Origin: Gemmatimonadota bacterium
GTDB lineage: Bacteria > Latescibacterota > UBA2968
Direction: 5' to 3'
DNA length: 52,651 bases
NCBI GenBank assembly: GCA_002727195.1
Contig: PBWH01000018.1
Location: forward strand, 1-52,651
The notes under the pieces are model-generated. The model was not told where the DNA came from. It searched no databases and saw nothing but the letters and a program-made list of their open reading frames with translations. How positions within the stretch are numbered: the stretch's first letter is position 1; each line of letters opens with the position of its first letter. Shown here in pieces: positions 8,308-16,531 of the stretch. The position numbers were made by a program, and so were the translations under genes.

Positions 8308-9186
8308 ATGATGACTATATTCCGAACACGAAGCCACAAGGCCTGGGTCCCCCTGTTTGTCGCGTTTTTCTTGGTCGGCTGTGAAGTGAAGGCTTTTGAC
8401 GTGGCGGCGCCCGATTTCGGGGCCCGTGATGGCAGTGCCGTTGTTTCGGCCGCGATGCCGAGCTTCTTCAGAGGTCTGATCCAGCGGGTCGAGCTGAAGG
8501 TGACCTCGGCGGACACGTCGCGTTTGAGGACGATCACTCGGAACATGAACTTCCCGATCCCGGGGGGGAGGCTGTCCGTCGCCCAGGTGTCGGACATTCC
8601 GATCGGGGACCGGCGGTTCACCGTGCGCGCCTTCGATACGTCCGGTGCGCTCCGATTCCGTGGGTTCACGGATTCGACGATCGTCTTCAACCAGACCTCT
8701 ATGGTGACGGTCAACGTCAACAGGGTCGGGGGTGACGTCGACTTCGTCACGACGATCGATCTGGAGAGCCTCGAAGGAACCGGCCTGGACCCCTCAGGGG
8801 TGGTAGGGCTGGCAGCGACCTCGGTACTCGATGTGCTCGAGATCGTTCGGGACCCCTTTCATCCGAGTCTCGGCTTGCTCCCGATCTTCTCCGTGCGGTT
8901 GGGCGATCGTTTCAACGAGGACCTGACGGGCAACCTGACGCGCGTGTTCAGCGTGCAGCAGATTCCGACCGGCGAACGTCAGTTCGTGGCGCACCTCAAG
9001 GATCTGGCGAGCAACCAGACGACCGCGCTGGCGGATACAGTTTCCGTGGCCGTCGATACGGTGAACGCAGTCAACGCTGTCTTCAATCTACAGCCCGTTA
9101 CCGATCCAACGACGGTTCGGGCGATCTTCACGCAGGAGACACTCCCGCGTGACTCTTCGGTCGTTGTCGTTAACCCCGTTTTCTGA
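8308..9186 (+). CDS. Predicted lipoprotein of unknown function
   Basis: This 292-residue protein has an N-terminal lipoprotein signal (hydrophobic WVPLFVAFFLVGC, Cys25). The rest is rich in beta strand, Val, Thr and Asp (VELKVTSADTSRLRTI, GDRRFTVRAFDTSGALRF, TSMVTVNVNRVGGDV), resembling carbohydrate-binding or fibronectin-like folds. I do not recognise a family. It begins about 20 bases after the ligase gene and precedes the HNH gene, in the same transcription unit, so an envelope role in the polysaccharide system is likely. Tandem ATG codons at 8308 and 8311 leave the start ambiguous by one residue, and no clear ribosome binding site is visible. Confidence 0.65.
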   Translation: MMTIFRTRSHKAWVPLFVAFFLVGCEVKAFDVAAPDFGARDGSAVVSAAMPSFFRGLIQRVELKVTSADTSRLRTITRNMNFPIPGGRLSVAQVSDIPIGDRRFTVRAFDTSGALRFRGFTDSTIVFNQTSMVTVNVNRVGGDVDFVTTIDLESLEGTGLDPSGVVGLAATSVLDVLEIVRDPFHPSLGLLPIFSVRLGDRFNEDLTGNLTRVFSVQQIPTGERQFVAHLKDLASNQTTALADTVSVAVDTVNAVNAVFNLQPVTDPTTVRAIFTQETLPRDSSVVVVNPVF

Positions 9187-9216
9187 CCGAATCCTCTCAC
9201 TCGTCTCCCCGAGTTC

Positions 9217-9222
9217 AGGAGG
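9217..9222 (+). promoter_or_regulatory. Ribosome binding site deciding a TTG start
   Basis: AGGAGG lies five bases before the TTG at 9228. It is a full match to the anti-Shine-Dalgarno core, and I see no in-frame ATG that would replace the TTG. Confidence 0.75.
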
Positions 9223-9227
9223 CCGCA

Positions 9228-9740
9228 TTGGCCGATGCTACGTCCCCGGGGGGGCATTCTACACACAATCAAGTTTCATTCGAGTTCGGCAAACAGCCGG
9301 AGATCACCCAGTCCGAGCCGGTGACCGTGCGGTGCACGCATTGTCGGAAGTGCACCACCGTTCCCAGATGGTTCGAGAAGGAGGGGCTGGAGCTCCATTT
9401 CTGTAGCGAACGCTGCAGGAAGTTGTGGCGTGAGGATCACCATGTCGACGTCAGTCTCAGGGGGCGGCGGGAACACCGGGGCGGGAACTGGGAGACGATC
9501 GCTCGTCAGGTGCGGGAGCGGGAAGGATACCGCTGTCGTGACTGTGGTATCAGCGAAGAGTCGCTGGGAAGGCAGCTGGATGTCCACCACGTGGTGCCGT
9601 ATCGGGCGTTCAAGTCACCAGAACGGGCGAATCGGGAAGATAATCTGATCGCCGTCTGCCCCTCCTGTCATAAGAAGCAGGAAATGGACGGACACGAGGA
9701 CCTTCCCCTGTTCGGCAAAGGGGAGCGGCCGTGGCGCTAG
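9228..9740 (+). CDS. HNH endonuclease with N-terminal zinc finger
   Basis: This 170-residue protein has two metal-binding parts. Residues 36-63 have C36, C39, C42 and then C59 and C63 (HFCSERCRK), a small treble-clef/TRASH-like finger. Residues 100-150 are a classic HNH module: C103 and C106 (YRCRDCG), the catalytic pair H120-H121 in LDVHHVVPY, N139 and the C144-C147-H148 cluster. The family cuts DNA with a metal ion at the HNH centre; the target is unknown. The gene sits between a lipoprotein and a sugar transferase in the same orientation with short gaps, which is unusual for a nuclease. TTG start, chosen by the perfect ribosome binding site. It could be a repair, restriction or defence enzyme; no methylase partner is visible. 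Confidence 0.85.
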   Translation: MADATSPGGHSTHNQVSFEFGKQPEITQSEPVTVRCTHCRKCTTVPRWFEKEGLELHFCSERCRKLWREDHHVDVSLRGRREHRGGNWETIARQVREREGYRCRDCGISEESLGRQLDVHHVVPYRAFKSPERANREDNLIAVCPSCHKKQEMDGHEDLPLFGKGERPWR

Positions 9741-9749
9741 GAGCAGGAC

Positions 9750-11147
9750 GTGCAGCATAGGAATCACAAAGCCCTACTGAAATCAACCTTGGCTCTCGGC
9801 GACTTCGGGTGTGCCATTGGCGCATTCATGGTGGCATACTGGCTTCGGTATCACTTGCCGTTCCTGCCGCCCCCACCGCCGGGTGATTTCGGTTTATATC
9901 TCCGGTTCTCCGTATTTATAGCCTTTGCGACGTTTGTGACGCTCTACAGCACCGGGCTATATCGGCTCGAGCAGCCTTTCTTCGGGGTGGATGACTTCTT
10001 CTCGATCATCAAAGCGATTACGTTGGCGCACCTGGTTTCGGCTGCCGTCGGTTTCGCGATTCGAGGGCGGATTCCCGGGGATCCTCTGGAGACCTATTCG
10101 CGGATCGTTCTCGCCCAGTCCTGGCTTCTGTCGATTGTGGCATTGACCGCGTGGCACGTCCTTTTTGACGTCTTTCTGAGCGCGTTCCGAAGGCGCGGAC
10201 TGGCTCTGACCCGTGTCTTGATCGTCGGAGGCGATGAATTTGGCCGATCCTTCCACGAGCTTCTCTCGCAGAACCCTGAACTCGGGTATGCGTCCGAGGG
10301 GGTGGTCGCGGAAGATCAGGTGAGCATCCTTGGTGATCGGCTCGAGCGGTCGACCGTTGACGAGGTCATGCTCGCATCGAGGGAAATGGGATCGCAGGAG
10401 ATCATGCAGGTGATGGCGACCTGCCAGGAGCAGAGAGTACGCTTCAGCATGGTGCCCAATCTGTTCAACGTGCTGACCAGCCGCATCCAGGTACGGGAGA
10501 TCGCGGGGGTACCGATCTTCGTGCTGGACGAGCGGATTTTTCTGAGGTCGAGCCGAGTCCTCAAGCGGTCGATTGATCTGGTCGTGGGAGGCTTCGCGCT
10601 GGTGCTCGTGTCTCCTCTCTTGGCCTTTGTGTCCCTTCTCATCAAGCTCGATTCTCGCGGACCTGTGGTTCTCAAGCAGGAGCGGATCGGCAAAGGCGCC
10701 CGGCCCTTTACCGTTTTCAAGTTCCGTTCGATGCGTCAGGATGCGGAGTCGATGAAGGCCGGTCTCGAGGCTCTCAACGAGTCTCAGGGGCCGTTGTTCA
10801 AGATCAGGAACGATCCAAGGATGACTCGTGTCGGGCGTATCATCCGTAAACTCAGCATCGACGAACTGCCGCAGCTGATCAATGTGTTCAAGGGTGAAAT
10901 GAGCCTGGTGGGGCCCCGCCCTCCTTTGCCGTCGGAGGTCGACCAGTATGAGTCGTGGCAGCGCAAGCGGTTCGAGGTGCTGCCGGGGATCACGGGTCTG
11001 GCGCAGATCAGCGGGCGCAGTGACCTGAGTTTCGACGAGACGCTCCGTTTCGACTTCTTCTACATCGAGAACTGGTCGCCGCTCATGGACCTCAAGATTA
11101 TCCTCAAGACACTACCCGGTGTGATTCTCGGTCGCGGGGCTTACTGA
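9750..11147 (+). CDS. Polyprenyl-phosphate glycosylphosphotransferase starting exopolysaccharide synthesis
   Basis: This 465-residue protein starts at GTG behind AGGAG. Residues 8-130 form about four membrane spans, a CoA-binding-like domain follows ([18 protein letters not shown]), and residues 271-465 are the bacterial sugar-transferase domain. That domain shows [54 protein letters not shown] and [12 protein letters not shown]. Members transfer a hexose-1-phosphate from a UDP-sugar to undecaprenyl phosphate at the inner membrane, the committed step of capsule or exopolysaccharide assembly. The sugar used cannot be read from sequence. It is flanked by two ligase/polymerase genes, consistent with a complete initiation and polymerisation locus. 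Confidence 0.93.
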   Translation: MQHRNHKALLKSTLALGDFGCAIGAFMVAYWLRYHLPFLPPPPPGDFGLYLRFSVFIAFATFVTLYSTGLYRLEQPFFGVDDFFSIIKAITLAHLVSAAVGFAIRGRIPGDPLETYSRIVLAQSWLLSIVALTAWHVLFDVFLSAFRRRGLALTRVLIVGGDEFGRSFHELLSQNPELGYASEGVVAEDQVSILGDRLERSTVDEVMLASREMGSQEIMQVMATCQEQRVRFSMVPNLFNVLTSRIQVREIAGVPIFVLDERIFLRSSRVLKRSIDLVVGGFALVLVSPLLAFVSLLIKLDSRGPVVLKQERIGKGARPFTVFKFRSMRQDAESMKAGLEALNESQGPLFKIRNDPRMTRVGRIIRKLSIDELPQLINVFKGEMSLVGPRPPLPSEVDQYESWQRKRFEVLPGITGLAQISGRSDLSFDETLRFDFFYIENWSPLMDLKIILKTLPGVILGRGAY

Positions 11148-11155
11148 TCCCTCAC

Positions 11156-13482
11156 ATGCTCGACCACTCGCACAGGGCATTGCTGGTCGCGCACTACGTC
11201 GGGCTGGCGTCCGTTGTCGCGGTATCTCTCGTTCTGTCCGATGCTGGATACCAGTTCGCGAACCTGCCGAAGACCTTCTCTCTCCTGTGTGGCGCCTCCG
11301 TTGCGAGCATCGCACTCCTCGTTCTTTCCTTTGGTGCCTCTACAAGCTCGCTTCCCTCGCCTGTCTTCCTGCTGATCCTTGTATCGGGGCTGCAGTGGAC
11401 GAGATCGCTTAATCCCTACGAAGCGTCGATCCCGTTGTTGGTGACGGTCGGCTCGGTTGGCGTGGCATTCGGGCTGGCTGGAAAGGCTCCGGACGAGACG
11501 AGAAGGCGTCACCTGTCGCTCACTCTGTCTGCTGTGGCGGCGGTCGTCAGCCTGATCGGCGTTCTCGAACACCTGGGTGTTCCGTGGGGGCAGCTCAAAT
11601 CTGCCGGCCGCCCCAGCGCCACGCTCGGCTTCCGGAACACGGCGGCGACGTTTGCTGCAGGGTGTATCCCCTGGTGCATTTACCTCAGTACCAGACCCTA
11701 TAAACTCGGCCGGATGCTCGGTGCTACGGCGACAATCGCCTCTCTGCTGTTCCTTCTGTATACCAGGAGTCGGGGTGCCTGGGCAGGCCTGGCTGTTGGC
11801 GCAGCCGTCTGGGGTATCCTGTATGCTGTGCGACTATCTCGAGGCCAAGCCGTCCTGCCGTCCTGGAAACATGTTTCGGTTGTTGCCTGCATTCTTCTAC
11901 TGACGATCGGGGCAGGGACACTCCCCGCGGCCTACCAGGATGCGAGTCTTTCGCGTCTGGACGAGAAGAAGCAGTCAATCGCGCAGACCGTGCGGTCGCT
12001 ATCCGTACCCGGTGGAGACCGGGATCGGCTCACGATCTGGGTTCACACCATGGACATGGTGTTCGATCATCTGGTGGCGGGGGTGGGATACGGCAACTGG
12101 AGCGCTCACTATCCTGCCTATGACCGGGGAGACATTCTACACGTTCGATCGGCGCCGCGTCGGCCCCATAACGATTTCCTGTGGGTTCTGTCCGAACAGG
12201 GCATCGTTGGGTTTGGTCTCCTCGTCTGGGTACTCGTGGCGGCAGCACGGCGTGTGTGTCGGGACCCGGATGATTGGCAGACGGCAGCAGCCGCTTCGGC
12301 CACTGCGATCCTGGTTCACAGTCTGTTCAGCTTCCCAAGAGAACAGGCGGCGCCCTCCATGTTGCTTTGGATCGCACTGGCTGTCTGCGTGGGAGCCCGT
12401 CAGGGCCGTTCCCGGCTCGTCCCATCCGCGCAATGGGCTGTTCTCTCGATTGCTTGCGTAATCGGAGTCGTGGTCGCGGCACGGTCGGTCCAGGCGGATC
12501 GGTTGTTCGAGGGGGCTATGGTGAGTCAGATGCGCGAAGATTTTCGCGCTCAGGAAAGAACGGCATCGTCCGCTCTCGCGCTGGGTGCGTTCGATCATCG
12601 AATGTATCTGTTGCTTGGAGATGCCCTATACGAACAGCATCGGCATCAGGAAGCGGCGGATGTTTACCGGGAATATGTCGAGAGACAACCCCACCTTGCG
12701 GCGGTGAAGAACAATCTCGGTGGGCCCTGAACGCATTGGGAGATCACACCGCCGCGGAGGCCGTATTGCAGGAGGCGAGAGCGGTCCTACCGAATGACCG
12801 TATACTGGCGAGAACCTTATCGGAAGCATACCGGCGTCAGGGTCAGTTGGATCAGGCGCTTTCCCTGTATCGAGATCTGGCGACACTCGAAACCGAAGAC
12901 CATCAGAACCTGGGTCTACTCTATGGCGAAGCTGATTCGCTCGAGTTGGCCATCGATCATTACCGGAGGGCCCTGCAGCAGGATCCGGATCGGTATCAAG
13001 TGGTCTACAGCATCGCGGGTATTCTGTTGATTCAGGGGAAGCTCGACGAGGCGATCGCTCAGTATGGGGCGCATCTGGACTCACCCGATCCCGACCCCAC
13101 GCTCGTTCGACGATCACGGGCCCGGCTGCGGGAGGCCTATGTCGCTTTGAGCGCGAGACGAGCCGGGGCAGGGGATCACGACGGCGCAGTTCAAGCACTG
13201 GAAGACCGTGTGCGGTTGGGGGAGATGGAGGCAGCAGACTACCACACGCTTGCACTTGGCTACGGCCGAGCTGGGCGTTTTGGTCGGGCGGAGGATGCTG
13301 CAAGGATGGCGCTGAGGTTGGATGGGGGCATGACAATCGCCCGGCTTACGCTCGCCAACGCCCTGTTCGAGCAGAAGAAGCCCGAAGCATTCCGTCACTA
13401 CACCGCGTTCGTTGAGACGTGGGAGGGAGACCCCAAGCCCCTTCAGTTGGCTCAAGATCGCCTGCGACGTGCGAAGCAATGA
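11156..13482 (+). pseudogene. Second O-antigen ligase/TPR gene, interrupted by a one-base frameshift
   Basis: The first frame (11156-12730, 524 residues) holds about ten membrane spans, ATLGFRNTAATF, the loop motif GVGYGNWSAHYPAY near residue 310, RPHNDFL, and the beginning of a TPR tail. It stops at TGA 12728. The tail continues without a gap in another frame to 13482. Re-reading the T at 12721 gives NNLG-WALNALGDH, a perfect TPR junction, so one base is missing after GGT at 12719-12721. Restored, the protein would be about 775 residues, similar in design to the gene at 6172. No slippery heptamer is present, so this is a mutation or a sequencing error rather than programmed frameshifting. 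The membrane enzyme half might still function without its TPR tail. Confidence 0.8.
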
Positions 13483-13542
13483 GAGCTACCTGTGCACTGG
13501 TATATCGCTGGTGCTGGTGGTCTACGACCGTCCCTCGATACA

Positions 13543-13571
13543 CCCTCCTTCGCGCAAGCCGCGACGGAGGG
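13543..13571. terminator. Hairpin between convergent genes
   Basis: CCCTCC-T-TCGCG pairs with CGCGA-C-GGAGGG around a CAAGC loop, with one mismatch. It lies between the converging ends of the ligase/TPR gene and the HD gene. There is no T-tract, so termination efficiency is uncertain. Confidence 0.4.
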
Positions 13572-13599
13572 CACTCGGGATGAACGGTGCCTGATCGCG

Positions 13600-14835
13600 C
13601 TAGGTAGGTGGGGCCGCCTCGCCGAAGACACGTTGACAGACGCCGTTCACGCGCTCGACGTATCCTTCCGGCGCGAACACATACAATCGCCACAGCCGTT
13701 CGTACTGATCCTCCACCGCCTTGACGTCGAAAGGCGGGGTGTCCCGAGGCTCATTCAGGCGGCGAACACCTTCCCTCGTGCGAACCAGCACGCGGGCCTC
13801 CTTTATCGAAGAGATATCCGGGCAGTATAGGATCACCTGACCTGGCTCCAGGACGACGGCATCGGCGATTTCGTTCTCCACATCCTGCCGTGCCTTTATG
13901 GATCGGTTGTAGGTGGCGATTAGTTCATCCCGCCCGCGTCGTCCGACGTGGGCCGTGGTAAGAGTGTAGGTCCGCTTGAGCAGTCGGCGGCGATTGAGGT
14001 TCCGGATCAGGCGCTCGATCCGCTCATCTTCGGTGACCGTCAGGTCGCGCAGCAGAGCGTCGTCGGTGAACCCGTGGAGGTGTGATTCGGTCAGGCCGCC
14101 CTGGACTGCGAGTTCGACCGCCTTCGCGATCATCGCGCCAGAGACCACCTTGGCGTGATGATAATAGACCCGCTCCGTCAGGAAGTATCGCAGCCTGAGG
14201 AGATGGAGGACCTCAGTGCGCGTGCTCATTTTGGTCGCATCGACTGCGAGCTGGTCGTCCTCGATCACGAAGGTCGAGAAGATCCGGTCGTCATAGTCCT
14301 GCCTGAGGCCGGCGAAGTAGGCGTCCCTGCGGAGGTAATCGAGCAGGTCGGCGTCGACGGTACTCGAGATGATCTGACGCATCCAGGGGGTATGGTAGGC
14401 TTCGTCGGTCAGGAGGGCGATCACGTCCGCTCCGAGCCCTGACGCGTCGATGGCTTCGCCGATCTCGCCCTGGTTCAGGAAATGTTGGAGCCGGTCGGCC
14501 GTGTCGTGTCTGGGGAAGAGCTTTCGCTCGTCTTCGAAGGTGTGTCCGAAGGGGAGGTGCGAGATGTCGTGGACCAGCCCGGCCAGCGCCACCGTTGCCT
14601 CCTGACCCTCCGTGATCGTGAATCCGTTCCGGCGTAGAGAGGCGATCATCCGGCGTGCGACGGCCGATGTCCCGAGGCTGTGCTCGAACCGGGTGTGGAG
14701 GCATCCGGGGTATACTAAGTAGGCCGTGCCCGTCTGCCGTACGCCCCGCAGACGCTGGAACTGCACGGTGTCCATGACACGACGCTCGGCCTCGGTGAAC
14801 TCTAGGTCACCGTGTATGGGATCTCGCAGGATCAT
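13600..14835 (-). CDS. HD-superfamily phosphohydrolase (COG1078/dGTPase-like)
   Basis: The 411-residue reading starts at the ATG preceded by GGAG; a longer frame upstream would run into the divergent promoter and xylA. It opens with RDPIHGDLEF and QFQRLRGVRQTG, typical of this family. The metal ligands are visible as H47 in CLHTRFEHS, the H89-D90 pair in GLVHDISHLPFGHTFED, and a downstream Asp in DADLLDYLRRDAYF. Relatives include SAMHD1-like and dGTP triphosphohydrolases, so a nucleotide-triphosphate substrate is likely; the exact one is not determinable. It is transcribed divergently from xylose isomerase with a 105-base shared upstream region. Confidence 0.88.
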   Translation of the reverse strand: MILRDPIHGDLEFTEAERRVMDTVQFQRLRGVRQTGTAYLVYPGCLHTRFEHSLGTSAVARRMIASLRRNGFTITEGQEATVALAGLVHDISHLPFGHTFEDERKLFPRHDTADRLQHFLNQGEIGEAIDASGLGADVIALLTDEAYHTPWMRQIISSTVDADLLDYLRRDAYFAGLRQDYDDRIFSTFVIEDDQLAVDATKMSTRTEVLHLLRLRYFLTERVYYHHAKVVSGAMIAKAVELAVQGGLTESHLHGFTDDALLRDLTVTEDERIERLIRNLNRRRLLKRTYTLTTAHVGRRGRDELIATYNRSIKARQDVENEIADAVVLEPGQVILYCPDISSIKEARVLVRTREGVRRLNEPRDTPPFDVKAVEDQYERLWRLYVFAPEGYVERVNGVCQRVFGEAAPPT

Positions 14836-14867
14836 GGTTGCTCCGGGATGGATCGGGGGCGGTGAAA

Positions 14868-14896
14868 TTGACAGGGGTTGGGTGGCGTAATATCTT
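14868..14896 (+). promoter_or_regulatory. Sigma-70-type promoter for xylose isomerase
   Basis: TTGACA (14868-14873) is followed after 17 bases by TATCTT (14891-14896), four of six matches to the -10 consensus. GAGGAGG at 14927-14933 is a strong ribosome binding site seven bases before the ATG. An overlapping TAATAT would give only 14 bases of spacing and is less likely. Confidence 0.55.
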
Positions 14897-14940
14897 TGCC
14901 GCTCATAACGGAAACCCAACAATGATGAGGAGGCTCCCAC

Positions 14941-16110
14941 ATGGGTGACGCCTACACACCAAAGAAATCTGATCGATTTTCGTTCGGCTTGTGGACCGTG
15001 GGGAACGTCGGGAGGGACCCGTTCGGAGACCCGGTGAGGCGCCCCATTCCGCCGACGCGTATCGTGAAGCGACTGAGCGAACTCGGCGCGTGGGGCATCA
15101 ACTTTCACGACAACGATCTGGTCCCGATCAACGCTTCGCTGACGCAGCGGAACAAGATCGTGAGAGATTTTAGAAAAGCTCTAAAAGACTACGACATGGT
15201 CGTACCGATGGCAACCACCAACACGTTCTCGCATCCTGTGTTCAAGGACGGCGGGTTCACGTCGAACGATCCGAAGGTCAGGGCATATGGTCTGCAGAAA
15301 ATCATGCGAGCGATCGACCTCGGCGCTGAGGTGGGAGCGAAGATCTACGTGTTCTGGGGCGGCCGGGAAGGCGCGGAGTCGAACATCTCCAAGGATCCTG
15401 TGGAGGCGGTTAAGCGTTTCCGTGACGGACTGAACTACCTGTGTCGCTATGTCCGCGATCAGAAGTATGGCATGAAGTTCGCGCTGGAGGCCAAGCCGAA
15501 CGAACCTCGCGCAGACATCTACTTCCCCACGACAGGACATTACTTGGGGCTGATCGAGACGCTGGACTATCCAAAGATGGTTGGTGTGAACCCCGAGGTC
15601 GCGCACGAGCACATGGCCGGTCTGAACTTCCATCATGGCGTCGCTCAGGCTATGGATGCGGGGAAGCTGTTCCACATCGACCTGAACGATCAGCGGGTCG
15701 GTCGATACGATCAGGACTTCCGGTTCGCTTCAGAGGACTACAAGAGCGCATTCCATCTGGTCAAGCTGCTGGAGGATCGGAAGTACAGGGGACCAAAGCA
15801 CTTCGATGCGCACGCCTACCGCACAGAGGACGAGAACGGAGTTTGGGACTTCGCTTCGGGCTGTATGCGCAGCTACAACATCCTGCGGGAGAAGGTAAAG
15901 CGTTTCCAGCAGGACGAAGAGATCCAGAGCATCCTAGCGGATATCGCCGCACAGAACCCGGAGTTCGAGAAGCACCTAGGCAAGTATTCGAAGAAGAAGG
16001 CACAGACGCTGAAACGGGTTAAGTTCGACATCGATGCAATGGGGAAGGTGGGATTGGCCTACGAGCGGCTGGATCAGCTTCTGACGGACCTGCTTTTAGG
16101 GGTCAGGTGA
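14941..16110 (+). CDS. xylA: Xylose isomerase (short, actinobacterial-type class I)
   Basis: This 389-residue enzyme matches the length and sequence of Streptomyces-type xylose isomerase. The TIM-barrel metal and substrate residues are all visible: FHDNDLVP (catalytic His/Asp), TFSHPVFKDGGFTSNDP, VFWGGREGAES, FALEAKPNEPRADI (metal Glu and the Lys), GVNPEVAHEHMAGLNF, FHIDLNDQ, DQDFRF and HFDAHAYRTED. It interconverts D-xylose and D-xylulose (and glucose with fructose) in the cytoplasm with two divalent metals. There is no xylulokinase or transporter next to it, so it stands alone. Its own sigma-70-type promoter and strong ribosome binding site precede it. Confidence 0.95.
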   Translation: MGDAYTPKKSDRFSFGLWTVGNVGRDPFGDPVRRPIPPTRIVKRLSELGAWGINFHDNDLVPINASLTQRNKIVRDFRKALKDYDMVVPMATTNTFSHPVFKDGGFTSNDPKVRAYGLQKIMRAIDLGAEVGAKIYVFWGGREGAESNISKDPVEAVKRFRDGLNYLCRYVRDQKYGMKFALEAKPNEPRADIYFPTTGHYLGLIETLDYPKMVGVNPEVAHEHMAGLNFHHGVAQAMDAGKLFHIDLNDQRVGRYDQDFRFASEDYKSAFHLVKLLEDRKYRGPKHFDAHAYRTEDENGVWDFASGCMRSYNILREKVKRFQQDEEIQSILADIAAQNPEFEKHLGKYSKKKAQTLKRVKFDIDAMGKVGLAYERLDQLLTDLLLGVR

Positions 16111-16127
16111 AAGAAAGCAGTGTCGAA

Positions 16128-16182
16128 AATCTTCAACCGCAGAGGACGCTGAGGGCGCAGAGATAAACAAGTCTTGAAGATT
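16128..16182. repeat. Small inverted-repeat element with a CGCAGAG-type core
   Basis: AATCTTCAA at 16128-16136 and its exact complement TTGAAGATT at 16174-16182 flank a core whose units are GCAGAG, GACGCTGAG and GGCGCAGAG. Cores of the type 'CCGCAGAGGACGCAGAG' are, from memory, scattered in intergenic regions of many unrelated bacteria. The 9-bp terminal repeats make this look like a miniature mobile or palindromic element rather than a terminator. Nothing in it codes. Confidence 0.5.
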
Positions 16183-16300
16183 CTGCTGGTCCCGCAGACA
16201 CTATACCAAGAGGGGCTTTCTGCCCCCGACGCAGAAGAGATAGGATATGTGACTGGGTGAGGAAGCTCTCACTCGAATCGAACAGAATGTCGATCCAGGT

Positions 16301-16328
16301 CTAACTAATAGTTAATACAGATAGTTAG
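16301..16328. promoter_or_regulatory. Candidate enhancer/operator dyads upstream of fliM
   Basis: TAACT-AAT-AGTTA (16302-16314) is a perfect palindrome, and CTAACTA (16301) also pairs with TAGTTAG (16322-16328). The AT-rich cluster sits about 50 bases upstream of the -24 box, within the range used by sigma-54 activators. Function is inferred from position. Confidence 0.4.
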
Positions 16329-16361
16329 GGAAAAGGGGGTCTTCCGGACATCGATCGCCAT

Positions 16362-16377
16362 TGGCATACGACTTGCA
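16362..16377 (+). promoter_or_regulatory. Sigma-54 promoter for fliM
   Basis: TGGCATACGACTTGCA keeps both invariant dinucleotides (GG and GC) with the required ten-base spacing; it differs from consensus at CAC to CAT. It gives a leader of about 145 bases before the fliM ATG. Sigma-54 control of flagellar genes is common in many phyla. Confidence 0.65.
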
Positions 16378-16531
16378 CAGTTAACGTGCGGACTTTGAAC
16401 CAGCGGGTTGACTGTGAGCCCTGGTCACCCTGCTTTTATTCACGTGAGCGCGTAAGTCGTTGTAAAGGCAAGAATTAGCGTGTTTGGCCCGGTTTGGTCT
16501 GGAGCGACCGGGTTGGGCAGGAGAGGAATCT

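Noticed and set aside
8562..8568. G7 tract in the lipoprotein gene, and a similar one at 9248-9254
   Set aside because: Runs of seven are common at this base composition and too short to argue phase variation.
9228..9740. HNH gene as a homing endonuclease or group I intron product
   Set aside because: No intron or intein flanks are seen; the neighbouring genes are complete on both sides.
12719..12730. Programmed -1 frameshift in the second ligase/TPR gene
   Set aside because: The bases around GGTGGGCCC do not form an X-XXY-YYZ slippery heptamer, and I saw no clear stimulatory structure.
14868..14893. TTGACA with TAATAT as promoter boxes
   Set aside because: Spacing is only 14 bases; TATCTT at 17 bases is preferred.
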